From an uncultured Oscillospiraceae bacterium (GTDB lineage Bacteria; Bacillota; Clostridia; Oscillospirales; Oscillospiraceae): a DNA stretch of 18,384 nt. Shown piece after piece: positions 8,319-15,200 of the stretch (positions are counted from its first letter, which is position 1; the number at the start of each line of letters is the position of its first letter). A model generated the notes under the pieces. The model saw only the letters and a list, made by a program, of their open reading frames with translations. It did not search any database and was not told the DNA's origin. The stretch covers positions 1 through 18,384 of the forward strand of contig CAAGIT010000077.1 of the NCBI GenBank assembly GCA_900769995.1. The letters run 5' to 3'. The position numbers were made by a program, and so were the translations under genes.

Positions 8319-8950
8319 AAACGATCGATATGACAAACGATCCGCGTCGGGCGCAGTTCGAGTATTTCCGCACGTTTGCCAACCCCTATGTCGGGGTCAC
8401 GGTAAACTGCGACATTACCGTGCTGCACCGGCTGACGCGGGAAAAGGGCTATCCGTTTTTTCTGACGGTGCTCTATTGCGCGGTGAATGCCGCCAATGCC
8501 GTGCCAGAGCTGCGCCGCAGGCTTCGCGGTGAAGAAGTGGTCGAATTTGACCGCTGTATCAGCTCTCACACCGTCGCTCTGCCCGACGGCAGCTATTGCT
8601 ACTGCGAACTGGATTGTGAAAAGCCGTTCGCGGAGTATCTGCCCTACGCCATCGAACAGGTGGAAGCGGCAAAACGCGCCATCTCTTTCGACGACGGCGA
8701 GGAGGCTGACCGTCTGTTTTTTGTAACGAGTGTGCCGTGGCTGAGCTTTTCCGCCATCCGTCTGCCCATACCGAATCCCGCCGACAGCAATGTCCGCATC
8801 ACGTTCGGAAAACACTTCGAGCAGGACGGAAAAATCCTTCTGCCTGTGGATCTGACGGCGCATCACGCGCTGGCAGACGGCATCCATCTGGCAAAATTCT
8901 TTGAAAACTTCGCGAACAACATCGCCGCATTGAGGGAGACGGTGCAATGA
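8315..8950 (+). CDS. CatA-like O-acetyltransferase
   Basis: 211 residues, the normal length of a type-A chloramphenicol acetyltransferase subunit (about 213-220). The acetyl-CoA-dependent active site is intact: HHALADG at 183-189, where His184 is the base and Asp188 the structural Asp of the HxxxD motif. The preceding FVTSVPWLSF (136-145) and DSNVRITFGKH (157-167) match the CAT core, and FEYFRTFANP (15-24) the N-terminus. CAT enzymes act as trimers in the cytoplasm. The gene overlaps the gltX stop (ATGA) and the next start (ATGA), so it is embedded in the operon with no sign of a cassette or its own promoter. Chloramphenicol may not be the substrate: many clostridial chromosomal homologues have no proven resistance role, and acetylation of a glycan precursor is an equally open inference. 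Confidence 0.85.
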   Translation: MKTIDMTNDPRRAQFEYFRTFANPYVGVTVNCDITVLHRLTREKGYPFFLTVLYCAVNAANAVPELRRRLRGEEVVEFDRCISSHTVALPDGSYCYCELDCEKPFAEYLPYAIEQVEAAKRAISFDDGEEADRLFFVTSVPWLSFSAIRLPIPNPADSNVRITFGKHFEQDGKILLPVDLTAHHALADGIHLAKFFENFANNIAALRETVQ

Positions 8951-10407
8951 GAGCTTTCTTGCAGCAAAACCGCACTGCCGCAGGCTTGACCGCAGGTCTG
9001 TGGCTGGCAAGCTTCGGCTTGGAGCGCTTGGTTTTCACCGTTTCACCTTTTGCGCATTTTCTGGATTATGCCCTGTGCAAGCTGCTGCTCCTGCCGCTGC
9101 TGTTCGGCTTCTTTCGCCTGCTCGTGCGCGGCATCACGGAAAAGGAGAGCTTCGAGCGCTCCTTGCTGCTCCATGCCCTGCCGATTTTGGCGGCACTGAC
9201 CATCTATCTGCTCGTCAAGCATCCGTTTGTTCTGGAGGATGACGAACGCAATATCTACTGCCATGCCGTCGAGCTGGACAGCTTCGCCTATTGGTTCAAC
9301 TATCCCACGGGCTACTACTGGATCATGGGGCTGATGCTGATCCCTCATGCGATGGGCCCTGTGCTGCTCAAGCTCATTCTGCAAGCCCTGATCGGGGGCT
9401 ATATTCTCGCGCGGCAAAAGCGGTTGAGCGGCAAGCTCGCGTGGCTGCTGTACGGTCTGTTTTTCCTGCCGTTCGTGCTGGAGCTGGGCATTTCCGCACA
9501 TCGTCTGCCGATCTACGGTATGCTTTACCTCCTTCTCATCGCCAAGCTGATCTATGACCGTATCGAGCGCCGCAGCCTTGACCGCAAAACGCTGCTTCTG
9601 CTGAGTCTGCTCATCGGCCTGCTGACTATTTGGAGAACCGAGGGCATCTATCTCGCTCCGGCAGGTCTGTTTCTGCTCGTTACCGCCTATCGCGTCAAGC
9701 TCACGCGTGCAGTATGGAAGCAGCTTTTGACCTATGCTCTGGTGCTGCTGCTCGTTGCCTTGCCTCAGCTCAAGGGCTATTTTGACAGCGATGCCTCCCT
9801 TGGCGTGCGGACAAAGCCGTTTTGCTCGTATACCCTGTGCAATATGTTCCGCAACGGTCTGACCGAGGACATGATCGCCGAGGAGCGTGCAGACATCGAG
9901 GGCTTTTTGCCGCTTTCCGCCATCGACGACTATAACTCCCGCTACGGCGACGGCAACTATGCCCGCGCACAGGTGATGAACGCCGCCCTGGATGCGGATT
10001 ATGCAACACAGGAGCGGTTCTGCTCGGCGGTCACACGCATCATTCTGAAGCATCCGGACATCTATTTAACGTCGCAATGGAACGCTTGGCGCTACACCTC
10101 TTCGCAGTACAAGGCAGACTTCTCCGGCGGTCTTTGGAACGGCTATGCCGCCCTGTCGAGCCGCGTGAGCTATCCGATGGTGCTGGTTGTCTGTGCTTTG
10201 CTTCTGGCGCTCTTGCTGCGAAAATGGCTGGTTTTCTGGATCGCGGGCTGCGGCATCGCCCACTGGACGATCGTCACCGCGCTCATGCCTGCCGCCTTTG
10301 CGAAGTATTATTATGTAAACTACCTGATGGGCTATTTCCTCCTGCTTGCGGGAGTGATTTTCATGCTGTCGCGTTGGAGAAACCGCAATGCAAACACTAC
10401 TTCGTAA
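8947..10407 (+). CDS. GT-C-like polytopic membrane glycosyltransferase (putative)
   Basis: 486 residues with roughly ten hydrophobic segments. The layout resembles GT39/PMT-like GT-C proteins: membrane segments from about residue 12, a first external loop with an acidic cluster EDDERN (97-102), an aromatic YWFNYPTGYYW stretch (about 114-124), an internal WRTEG motif in the middle, and a soluble loop (about 285-390) before the last membrane segments. No exact family assignment could be made by eye. GT-C enzymes use polyprenyl-phosphate sugars on the outer face, which fits the adjacent GtrA and GT2 genes. The ATGA start overlap couples it to the acetyltransferase, and its last 20 bp overlap gtrA. 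Hypothetical in substrate; membrane location is confident. Confidence 0.72.
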   Translation: MRAFLQQNRTAAGLTAGLWLASFGLERLVFTVSPFAHFLDYALCKLLLLPLLFGFFRLLVRGITEKESFERSLLLHALPILAALTIYLLVKHPFVLEDDERNIYCHAVELDSFAYWFNYPTGYYWIMGLMLIPHAMGPVLLKLILQALIGGYILARQKRLSGKLAWLLYGLFFLPFVLELGISAHRLPIYGMLYLLLIAKLIYDRIERRSLDRKTLLLLSLLIGLLTIWRTEGIYLAPAGLFLLVTAYRVKLTRAVWKQLLTYALVLLLVALPQLKGYFDSDASLGVRTKPFCSYTLCNMFRNGLTEDMIAEERADIEGFLPLSAIDDYNSRYGDGNYARAQVMNAALDADYATQERFCSAVTRIILKHPDIYLTSQWNAWRYTSSQYKADFSGGLWNGYAALSSRVSYPMVLVVCALLLALLLRKWLVFWIAGCGIAHWTIVTALMPAAFAKYYYVNYLMGYFLLLAGVIFMLSRWRNRNANTTS

Positions 10408-10804
10408 ATTTTTCCGTTTTGTACTGACCTCCGGCATCGGCTGGGTGATCGACTTCGGCATTTTCATCGTTCTGACGCAGCTTGTCGGGCTGAACGTCCT
10501 GCCGGCAAATTATCTCAGCTCACTGCCTGCGGTGACCTTTGTTTTTCTCGTTTCCACAAGAAAAACCTTTGTCTGCCGCAAGGACGGTCTGCGCTTGCGG
10601 ACGAAATATATCGTTTATGTCGTCTATCAACTGATTTTGATCAGCCTTGTCTCTCTGCTTGGCGAGTGGCTTTCCCATGCGCTCACGGGCTGTTCCGTGG
10701 CGCTCATCGCGGAGCACGCCAAGCTTGCCGCCAAAATTCTCATCACCCCCGTGACAATGGTCTGCAACTTCTTTGTCCTGCGCCAGCTCGCGGAGAAATG
10801 GTAA
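10388..10804 (+). CDS. GtrA-family membrane protein
   Basis: 138 residues with four hydrophobic segments (about 10-30, 38-56, 74-94, 108-130), the normal size and layout of GtrA. The FRFVLTSGIGWVIDFGIF opening (9-26) is typical, with a conserved basic patch STRKTFVCR (56-64) between helices 2 and 3. GtrA proteins are thought to help flip or supply polyprenyl-phosphate-linked sugars to a GT-C transferase, as in O-antigen glucosylation and wall-polymer glycosylation. The start lies inside the previous gene with GGAG about nine bases upstream. It sits between the GT-C-like gene and the GT2 gene, the classic three-component arrangement (GT-C, GtrA, GT2). Confidence 0.9.
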   Translation: MQTLLRKFFRFVLTSGIGWVIDFGIFIVLTQLVGLNVLPANYLSSLPAVTFVFLVSTRKTFVCRKDGLRLRTKYIVYVVYQLILISLVSLLGEWLSHALTGCSVALIAEHAKLAAKILITPVTMVCNFFVLRQLAEKW

Positions 10805-10808
10805 CGCT

Positions 10809-11606
10809 ATGGAAAAAATTCTGATTTTTATTCCGATGTACAACTGTGAAAAGCAGATTCCCCGCGTATTGGGGCGGATTGCCGCCTTGGGCGAGGAACA
10901 ACGGCTGTTTGCCGGCGTGCTGGTGGTCGATAACCGCAGCACGGACGGCAGCATCCAAACCGCAAGCGAGGCAATCAAGCAGCTTGCCATCCCCGCAAAG
11001 GTCGTGCGCAACTGCGAGAATTATTCCCTCGGCGGGTCGCACAAGGTCGCGTTTTCCCATGCGCTCAACGAGGGTTATGACTATGTTGTTGTCCTCCACG
11101 GAGACGATCAGGGCGACATTGCCGACCTTGTCCCCCTGTTGAAGCAAGGTTTACATAAAACCCATGATTGCCTGCTCGGTTCGCGGTTCATGCGGGATTC
11201 CAGGCTCACCAACTACAGCCGCTTCCGCATCTTCGGCAACCATATTTTCAACGCCTTTGTGTCCGTCTGCACCCTGCGGCGGGTTCTCGACCTCGGTGCA
11301 GGTCTGAATCTCTACCGCACCGAATGGCTGAAGGATAAATTCTTCCTGTCCTTCCCGAACGATTTGACTTTCAATGTCTATCTGCTGCTCTACAGCCTTG
11401 CCTTCCGTGCGAAGCTGCAATTTTTCCCGCTCTCGTGGCGCGAGGAGGATCAGGTCAGCAACGCAAAGCTCTGGCAGCAGACCAAACGGATGCTGGGCTT
11501 GCTGCTGCGGTATGTGTTCCGCCGCAAAAAGACCTTTGCCGTCCGCGACAACGAGTATTCCCGCATCGACTACCGATTTGAAGTGATGGCGGAGGTGAAC
11601 GCATGA
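10809..11606 (+). CDS. Family 2 glycosyltransferase (polyprenyl-phosphate type)
   Basis: 265 residues, GT-A fold. It opens with KILIFIPMYNCEKQIP (3-18); the nucleotide-binding DNRSTDGS (41-48) and metal/acceptor-site HGDDQGD (97-103) are clear, and REEDQVSN (211-218) lies where family 2 enzymes carry the catalytic loop. Resemblance is to dolichyl/undecaprenyl-phosphate mannosyl- or glucosyltransferase-like enzymes. No C-terminal membrane segments are seen, so the neighbouring GtrA may provide the membrane part. The start at 10809 follows the gtrA stop by 4 bp; an upstream start at 10773 inside gtrA would add 12 residues before the first beta strand and has no better ribosome site. Inferred task: load a sugar from a nucleotide donor onto a polyprenyl phosphate. 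Sugar unknown. Confidence 0.87.
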   Translation: MEKILIFIPMYNCEKQIPRVLGRIAALGEEQRLFAGVLVVDNRSTDGSIQTASEAIKQLAIPAKVVRNCENYSLGGSHKVAFSHALNEGYDYVVVLHGDDQGDIADLVPLLKQGLHKTHDCLLGSRFMRDSRLTNYSRFRIFGNHIFNAFVSVCTLRRVLDLGAGLNLYRTEWLKDKFFLSFPNDLTFNVYLLLYSLAFRAKLQFFPLSWREEDQVSNAKLWQQTKRMLGLLLRYVFRRKKTFAVRDNEYSRIDYRFEVMAEVNA

Positions 11607-12337
11607 AACAGCCGATGGAACTGATTTTGCCGATGGGCGGTGCGGGCACACGCTTTTTTGACAACGGCTTTGAATGTCCGAAGCCGCTGCTGGAGCTGTG
11701 CGGAAAGCCGTTTTTCTATTGGGCGACGGAGTCTGTCTATCGCCGTGTGCCCACGGCGGGGCTGACCTTTGTGATCCTGCGCGAACACGCAGAACGCTTT
11801 GGTCTGCGCGACAAAATTCTGGAGTTTTATCCGGAGGCACGCATTGTCGAGCTGGATCACGTCCTGCGCGGTGCGGTTTTGACGTGCCTGGAGGGTGTGA
11901 AGGACTTGCCCGATGACCGTCCCGTTCTCTTTAACGACTGCGACCACTATTTTGAGGCCGCCAACCTCGCACGCTTCTGCGCGTCCGACGATGCAGCGGA
12001 CGGTCTGCTTCTGACCTTCCGCTCCGATCTGCCGTGCTACAGCTATTTGGACTATGACGCGGGCGGCAAGGTCACCCGCACGGTCGAAAAACAGGTCATC
12101 AGCAACGATGCGATCTGCGGCGCGTACTATTTCGCAAGCAAAAAGCTGTTCTGCGACTATGCCGCACGGTATTTGGAAACCTGCACCTACCGCGAATTTT
12201 TCCTGAGCGGCGTGTATAACAACATGGCACAGGACGGAAGAATCATCCGCGGCCTGCCGGTGGATCTCCACATCCCGTTCGGAACGCCCGACGAATACCG
12301 CGCTGCCGAGCGCCGATTTGCGGAGCTTGGACTATGA
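11603..12337 (+). CDS. Sugar-phosphate nucleotidyltransferase-like protein
   Basis: 244 residues, single-domain NTP-transferase fold. The pyrophosphorylase signature is seen as ILPMGGAGTRF (8-18), followed by PKPLLEL (26-32) with the conserved Lys, and the metal-binding acidic motif LFNDCDHYFEAA (109-120). Such enzymes join NTP to a sugar 1-phosphate, or CTP to phosphocholine-like alcohols, to give an activated donor. There is no C-terminal left-handed helix as in GlmU/GlgC, so acyl transfer or allostery is not expected. The start overlaps the GT2 stop (ATGA) and the stop overlaps the next start (ATGA). With the kinase and the HAD phosphatase just downstream it forms a kinase/phosphatase/nucleotidyltransferase set. 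Nucleotide and substrate cannot be read off. Confidence 0.85.
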   Translation: MKQPMELILPMGGAGTRFFDNGFECPKPLLELCGKPFFYWATESVYRRVPTAGLTFVILREHAERFGLRDKILEFYPEARIVELDHVLRGAVLTCLEGVKDLPDDRPVLFNDCDHYFEAANLARFCASDDAADGLLLTFRSDLPCYSYLDYDAGGKVTRTVEKQVISNDAICGAYYFASKKLFCDYAARYLETCTYREFFLSGVYNNMAQDGRIIRGLPVDLHIPFGTPDEYRAAERRFAELGL

Positions 12338-14226
12338 CCGCGCTGTATTTTCTCGGTGCGGTGCTGTTTTTGGCACTCGGACACCTGTGCAAAGCACACC
12401 GTTGGCGGAGCTTTGTCGAATTATACGAAAAAACGCCGCAGACAACGCTGGTCAGCGCCCTGTCTGCGGGTTATCTGGTGAATTTTTATGTGCCGTTTTA
12501 CGCCGGCGACCTCTGCCGCATTTGGATTTCCGGTCGGCGGATGGAAAACGGCTACGGCTACGCCACCGCGACCATCATCGTTGACCGCTGCCTGGACGTG
12601 TTGGTCGTAGGCGCGATCTTCAGCGTGCTGGCACTGGCGCTTTGCGTAGAGGCTTTGAAAACCGCCGCGATCTCCTATTTGATCCTGATCGGCGTTTTGC
12701 TGGTGCTGGCGTTTTTTGCCGTTGTTTTCAACGGTCTGTGCAAAAAAATCTCCCTGCGTTTCTGTTCGCTGTTTAACGAGCGAATCAAATTCCGTCTGCT
12801 CTTTTTCCTCTGGTCACTGATCTCCTCGTTCAAGGACGTGTTCCGCAAGGTGCGCAAGGGCAGGCTGCTGCTGGAAACTGCGGCGATGTGGCTCTGCTAC
12901 CTCGCCTCCTATTGGCTGGTTGCCGCGATGCTGCACACGGGCTTCACGGACATCTTCCTGATGATGTTCGGTGTCGGGTCTTTGGGGCAGTCCACCTTTG
13001 CCGCAACGAACGGTATCTTTTCTACCGGAAGCGAGCTGCTGCTCTGTGCCTATATTCTTGCGCCGCTGCCGCTGCTGCTGGGTGCTTCTCTGCTCCTGTC
13101 GCGCAAAAAACGGCAAACGCCGCTCACACGGCAGCTCCTGCCGCAGCTCAAGCCCGATGAGCAGTTGCAATTTCTCAATCTCTATTTCGCCGGCAAGGAT
13201 CGCAAGCCCTTGCAGGAATATCTGACGATGAACCGCGATGTCGGTATTCTGCGCGATTATTCCTCGGGTTCCGATGCAACGACCATGCTCTGCATTAAGG
13301 AAAATGACACGATTTTCCGAAAATATGCCTTCGGTACTGCCGCCGACAAGCTCGAAGGGCAGGCAAAATGGCTCAAACGCAACGCAGGCAAGGTGCCGAT
13401 GACCACTGTCTGCGACGAAAAGCGGAGCGAATTTGCCTTCTGCTACGATATGAAATACGACAGCCAGGGAATCGGGATGTTCCAGTACATCTACAGCCAC
13501 ACGACCGCGCAGAGCTGGGAGATTTTAGAAACCATGCTCCATGATTTACGCTCCGGCTTGTATCCCGAACACGGAGAACGTGTGAGCGCGGAGGCGATCG
13601 AAACCTACATTGACAGCAAGGTGACCGCAAATCTCGACAATATCCGCCAATGCCGCGCCTTCCGTGCCCTGACAGAGCCGGCGTATTTGACCATCAACGG
13701 CGTGCGCTGCCGCAATCTGCCGCTGCTCCTGCCGATGCTGGAAAAATCCCGTCTGACGGAGATCTTCTCCAACGACACTCTGTCGGAGGTGCACGGCGAT
13801 CTGACGGTCGAGAATATCATCTGCTACAACGGCGGCGCGCACGAAAGCCCCTATTATCTCATCGACCCGAATGTCGGCAATCCCATCGAATCACCGAACC
13901 TCGACTATGCCAAGCTCCTGCAATCCCTGCACGGACGGTATGAGTTTTTGGAGCTGAGTCCCTCGGTCACGATCGGTGACGGGCAGATCGACTTCCTGCT
14001 GCCCGACACGAGCGAGTATCGCAGGCTGTATGAGCTGCTGCACGAATGGCTGACCCGCAATTTTGACCGTGAAACCGTTCGAAGCATTTACTATCACGAG
14101 ATCGTCCACTGGCTGCGGCTGCTGCCGTATCGGGTGCGCCGCAACGAGGCGACTGCCGCCCGCTACTACGCCGCACTGATTCTGGTTATGAATGACGTTT
14201 GGACGCTGTTTGAGGAAACGACATGA
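12334..14226 (+). CDS. Fusion: flippase-like TM domain + aminoglycoside-phosphotransferase-like kinase domain
   Basis: 630 residues. Residues ~1-265 are a polytopic membrane domain with about seven segments that looks like the lysylphosphatidylglycerol-synthase TM/flippase superfamily: an early LCKAHRWRSF basic stretch (18-27), SAGYLVNFYVPFYAGDLCRI (44-63), and IIVDRCLDVLVV (80-91), which match its YxxNxxxPxRxGE and xxxxERxxD patterns. Residues ~280-630 are soluble and kinase-like: an N-lobe with TMLCIKENDTIFRKYA, the catalytic loop HGDLTVENI (487-495; Asp489 base, Asn494 metal ligand) and the metal-binding LIDPN (509-513, Asp511), followed by LDYAKLLQSLHGRYEF. The kinase half resembles phosphotransferases found in capsule loci, usually as stand-alone proteins. 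The reading frame runs cleanly through the linker with no frameshift. Function inferred: phosphorylation of a small precursor or lipid-linked group at the membrane. Confidence 0.8.
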   Translation: MTALYFLGAVLFLALGHLCKAHRWRSFVELYEKTPQTTLVSALSAGYLVNFYVPFYAGDLCRIWISGRRMENGYGYATATIIVDRCLDVLVVGAIFSVLALALCVEALKTAAISYLILIGVLLVLAFFAVVFNGLCKKISLRFCSLFNERIKFRLLFFLWSLISSFKDVFRKVRKGRLLLETAAMWLCYLASYWLVAAMLHTGFTDIFLMMFGVGSLGQSTFAATNGIFSTGSELLLCAYILAPLPLLLGASLLLSRKKRQTPLTRQLLPQLKPDEQLQFLNLYFAGKDRKPLQEYLTMNRDVGILRDYSSGSDATTMLCIKENDTIFRKYAFGTAADKLEGQAKWLKRNAGKVPMTTVCDEKRSEFAFCYDMKYDSQGIGMFQYIYSHTTAQSWEILETMLHDLRSGLYPEHGERVSAEAIETYIDSKVTANLDNIRQCRAFRALTEPAYLTINGVRCRNLPLLLPMLEKSRLTEIFSNDTLSEVHGDLTVENIICYNGGAHESPYYLIDPNVGNPIESPNLDYAKLLQSLHGRYEFLELSPSVTIGDGQIDFLLPDTSEYRRLYELLHEWLTRNFDRETVRSIYYHEIVHWLRLLPYRVRRNEATAARYYAALILVMNDVWTLFEETT

Positions 14227-14786
14227 AGAAGGAACGACTTGCCATATTTGATTTAGACGGCACGTTATTTGACACCGTGCCCGCGAATTACGCCGCTTAC
14301 GCAAGCGTCCTCAAGGACTACGGCGTTGAGCTGTCGCGGGAGCACTTCGCCGCCCACTGCAACGGCAGATACTACAAGGATTTTCTGCCGGAGCTGCTCG
14401 GGGACGATTGGGAGAGAATCGAGGCGGTGCATCGGGCGAAAATTGCGGCATACCCGCAGTTTTTCGGTGAAATCCGAGAAAATAACGCTCTCTTTTCCCT
14501 GCTTGAAGCCCTTGCGCCGACCTATCACATCGCTTTGGTCACCACGGCGGCAAAAAAGAGCGTCTATGAGATTTTAGACCGTTTTCACCGCACGGCACAG
14601 TTCGAGCTGATCCTGACCCAAGCCGAAGTGCCGCACAAGAAGCCCGCACCGGATGGTTTCGTGCTCGCGATGGAGCATTTCGGCATCGCGCCGGAACGAA
14701 CCGTCATCTTTGAGGACTCCCCCGAGGGTATTGCCGCCGCCCAAGCCTGCAAGACCCCCTATTTCCTCGTGCGGGATATTTTCTAA
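14223..14786 (+). CDS. HAD-superfamily phosphatase / phosphomutase-like
   Basis: 187-residue HAD hydrolase, subfamily IA/beta-phosphoglucomutase-like. All four motifs are seen: FDLDGTLFDT (9-18; Asp10 nucleophile, Asp12 acid/base), VTTAAKKS with Thr107/Thr108, the Lys in HKKPAPDG (138-145), and FEDSPEGI (163-170). The cap inserts between motifs I and II. It is somewhat shorter than the ~215-220 usual for this class, but ends naturally. It overlaps the kinase stop (ATGA) and is the last gene of the operon; no hairpin terminator lies between it and the tRNA. With the kinase and nucleotidyltransferase it may dephosphorylate an intermediate, as GmhB does in heptose activation; that parallel is an inference only. 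Confidence 0.88.
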   Translation: MKKERLAIFDLDGTLFDTVPANYAAYASVLKDYGVELSREHFAAHCNGRYYKDFLPELLGDDWERIEAVHRAKIAAYPQFFGEIRENNALFSLLEALAPTYHIALVTTAAKKSVYEILDRFHRTAQFELILTQAEVPHKKPAPDGFVLAMEHFGIAPERTVIFEDSPEGIAAAQACKTPYFLVRDIF

Positions 14787-14791
14787 AAATC

Positions 14792-14851
14792 GCAGGAATT
14801 ATGAAAAAAGTGCTTGACAAATGATACCTTCGGCGCTATAATAATTCCTGC
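14792..14851. repeat. 11-bp inverted repeat framing the tRNA-Gly promoter
   Basis: GCAGGAATTAT (14792-14802) and its exact reverse complement ATAATTCCTGC (14841-14851) are separated by 38 bp. The -35 box lies between the arms, while the right arm covers the last two bases of the -10 box and the predicted start. This could be a repressor-type operator, a long-loop hairpin in readthrough RNA from the upstream operon, or chance. Confidence 0.6.
14814..14842 (+). promoter_or_regulatory. Consensus sigma-A promoter for tRNA-Gly
   Basis: Perfect TTGACA (14814-14819), 17-bp spacer, perfect TATAAT (14837-14842). Transcription should begin about 14848-14850, only 6-8 nt before the mature tRNA 5' end. 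This is the strongest promoter in the window by sequence. Confidence 0.92.
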
Positions 14852-14855
14852 AAAT

Positions 14856-14931
14856 GCGGGTGTAGCTCATCCGGTAGAGCGCCACCTTGCCAAGGTGGAG
14901 GTAGCGAGTTCGAGCCTCGTCACCCGCTCCA
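14856..14931 (+). tRNA. tRNA-Gly(GCC), complete with encoded CCA
   Basis: 76 nt. The acceptor stem GCGGGTG (14856-14862) pairs with CACCCGC (14921-14927), followed by discriminator T and encoded CCA (14929-14931). The D arm, anticodon stem CCACC/GGTGG with loop TTGCCAA (anticodon GCC at 14889-14891) and T arm with GTTCGAGCC are all present. It reads GGC/GGT glycine codons. It has its own promoter and terminator and is not part of a tRNA cluster here. Confidence 0.97.
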
Positions 14932-14976
14932 GAAAAGAAACAGCCTTTGTCCTAAGGACAAAGGCTGTTTCTTTTC
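14932..14976 (+). terminator. Strong terminator hairpin after tRNA-Gly
   Basis: A perfect 21-bp stem (14932-14952 with 14956-14976) with a 3-nt TAA loop begins at the base after CCA. The 3' arm ends in TGTTTCTTTTC, which provides the T-rich tract; the 5' arm is A-rich, so it may work in both directions. It probably also ends readthrough from the ten-gene operon. Confidence 0.88.
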
Positions 14977-14977
14977 A

Positions 14978-15152
14978 GTGAAATAAATCCCTTCGGGATT
15001 TGTGAAATGCCCTTCGGGCGTGAAATATGGCTCCGCCATGTGAAATGCCTGCGGGCATGGGTGGATTTATTTCATTTCACTTTCTGCGTCAGCAGAAAAT
15101 TTCAAAATGACTGCAGGTCATTATTTCACATCCGAAGGATATTTCACTTCAC
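14978..15152. repeat. Compound hairpin-array repeat (GTGAAAT/ATTTCAC units)
   Basis: Four GTGAAAT units (starts 14978, 15002, 15020, 15040) alternate with small perfect hairpins: stems at 14985-15001 (7 bp, loop TTC), 15009-15019 (GCCC-TTC-GGGC), 15027-15039 (ATGGC-TCC-GCCAT) and 15045-15058 (ATGCC-TGCG-GGCAT). The right half holds the reverse complement ATTTCAC at 15074, 15099 (variant ending AA), 15123 and 15141, alternating with hairpins at 15081-15098 (7 bp), 15106-15122 (6 bp) and 15130-15140 (ATCC-GAA-GGAT). The whole can fold as a stem of short paired units with hairpin side branches. There is also an alternative 12-bp pairing, 14979-14990 with 15063-15074. No reading frame explains it. 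It is probably an interspersed repeat family of this bacterial group; that is inference. Confidence 0.85.
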
Positions 15153-15176
15153 ATTCTTCCTTTACTGCTGTATAAT
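15148..15176 (+). promoter_or_regulatory. Promoter at the right edge of the hairpin array
   Basis: TTCACA (15148-15153, five of six -35 bases) overlaps the last TTCAC of the repeat. After a 17-bp spacer comes a perfect TATAAT (15171-15176). Transcription would start near 15183 and read the four-helix-bundle remnant at 15201. Confidence 0.7.
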
Positions 15177-15200
15177 TTGGATTGAAAAGGCGGTGTTTTT

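Noticed and set aside
9043..10053. 336-codon minus-strand frame
   Set aside because: Complement of the GT-C-like membrane gene; the Gln-rich translation is the usual mirror of Leu-rich membrane segments.
13766..13900. Aminoglycoside resistance kinase
   Set aside because: The HGDLTVEN motif is APH-like, but the domain is fused to a membrane domain and lies in a glycan operon; the following LIDPN and KLLQSLHG pattern fits capsule-type phosphotransferases better.
14978..15152. Possible CRISPR array
   Set aside because: Repeats are only 7 bp, the intervals are palindromic rather than unique spacers, the second half is in inverted orientation, and no cas gene is near.
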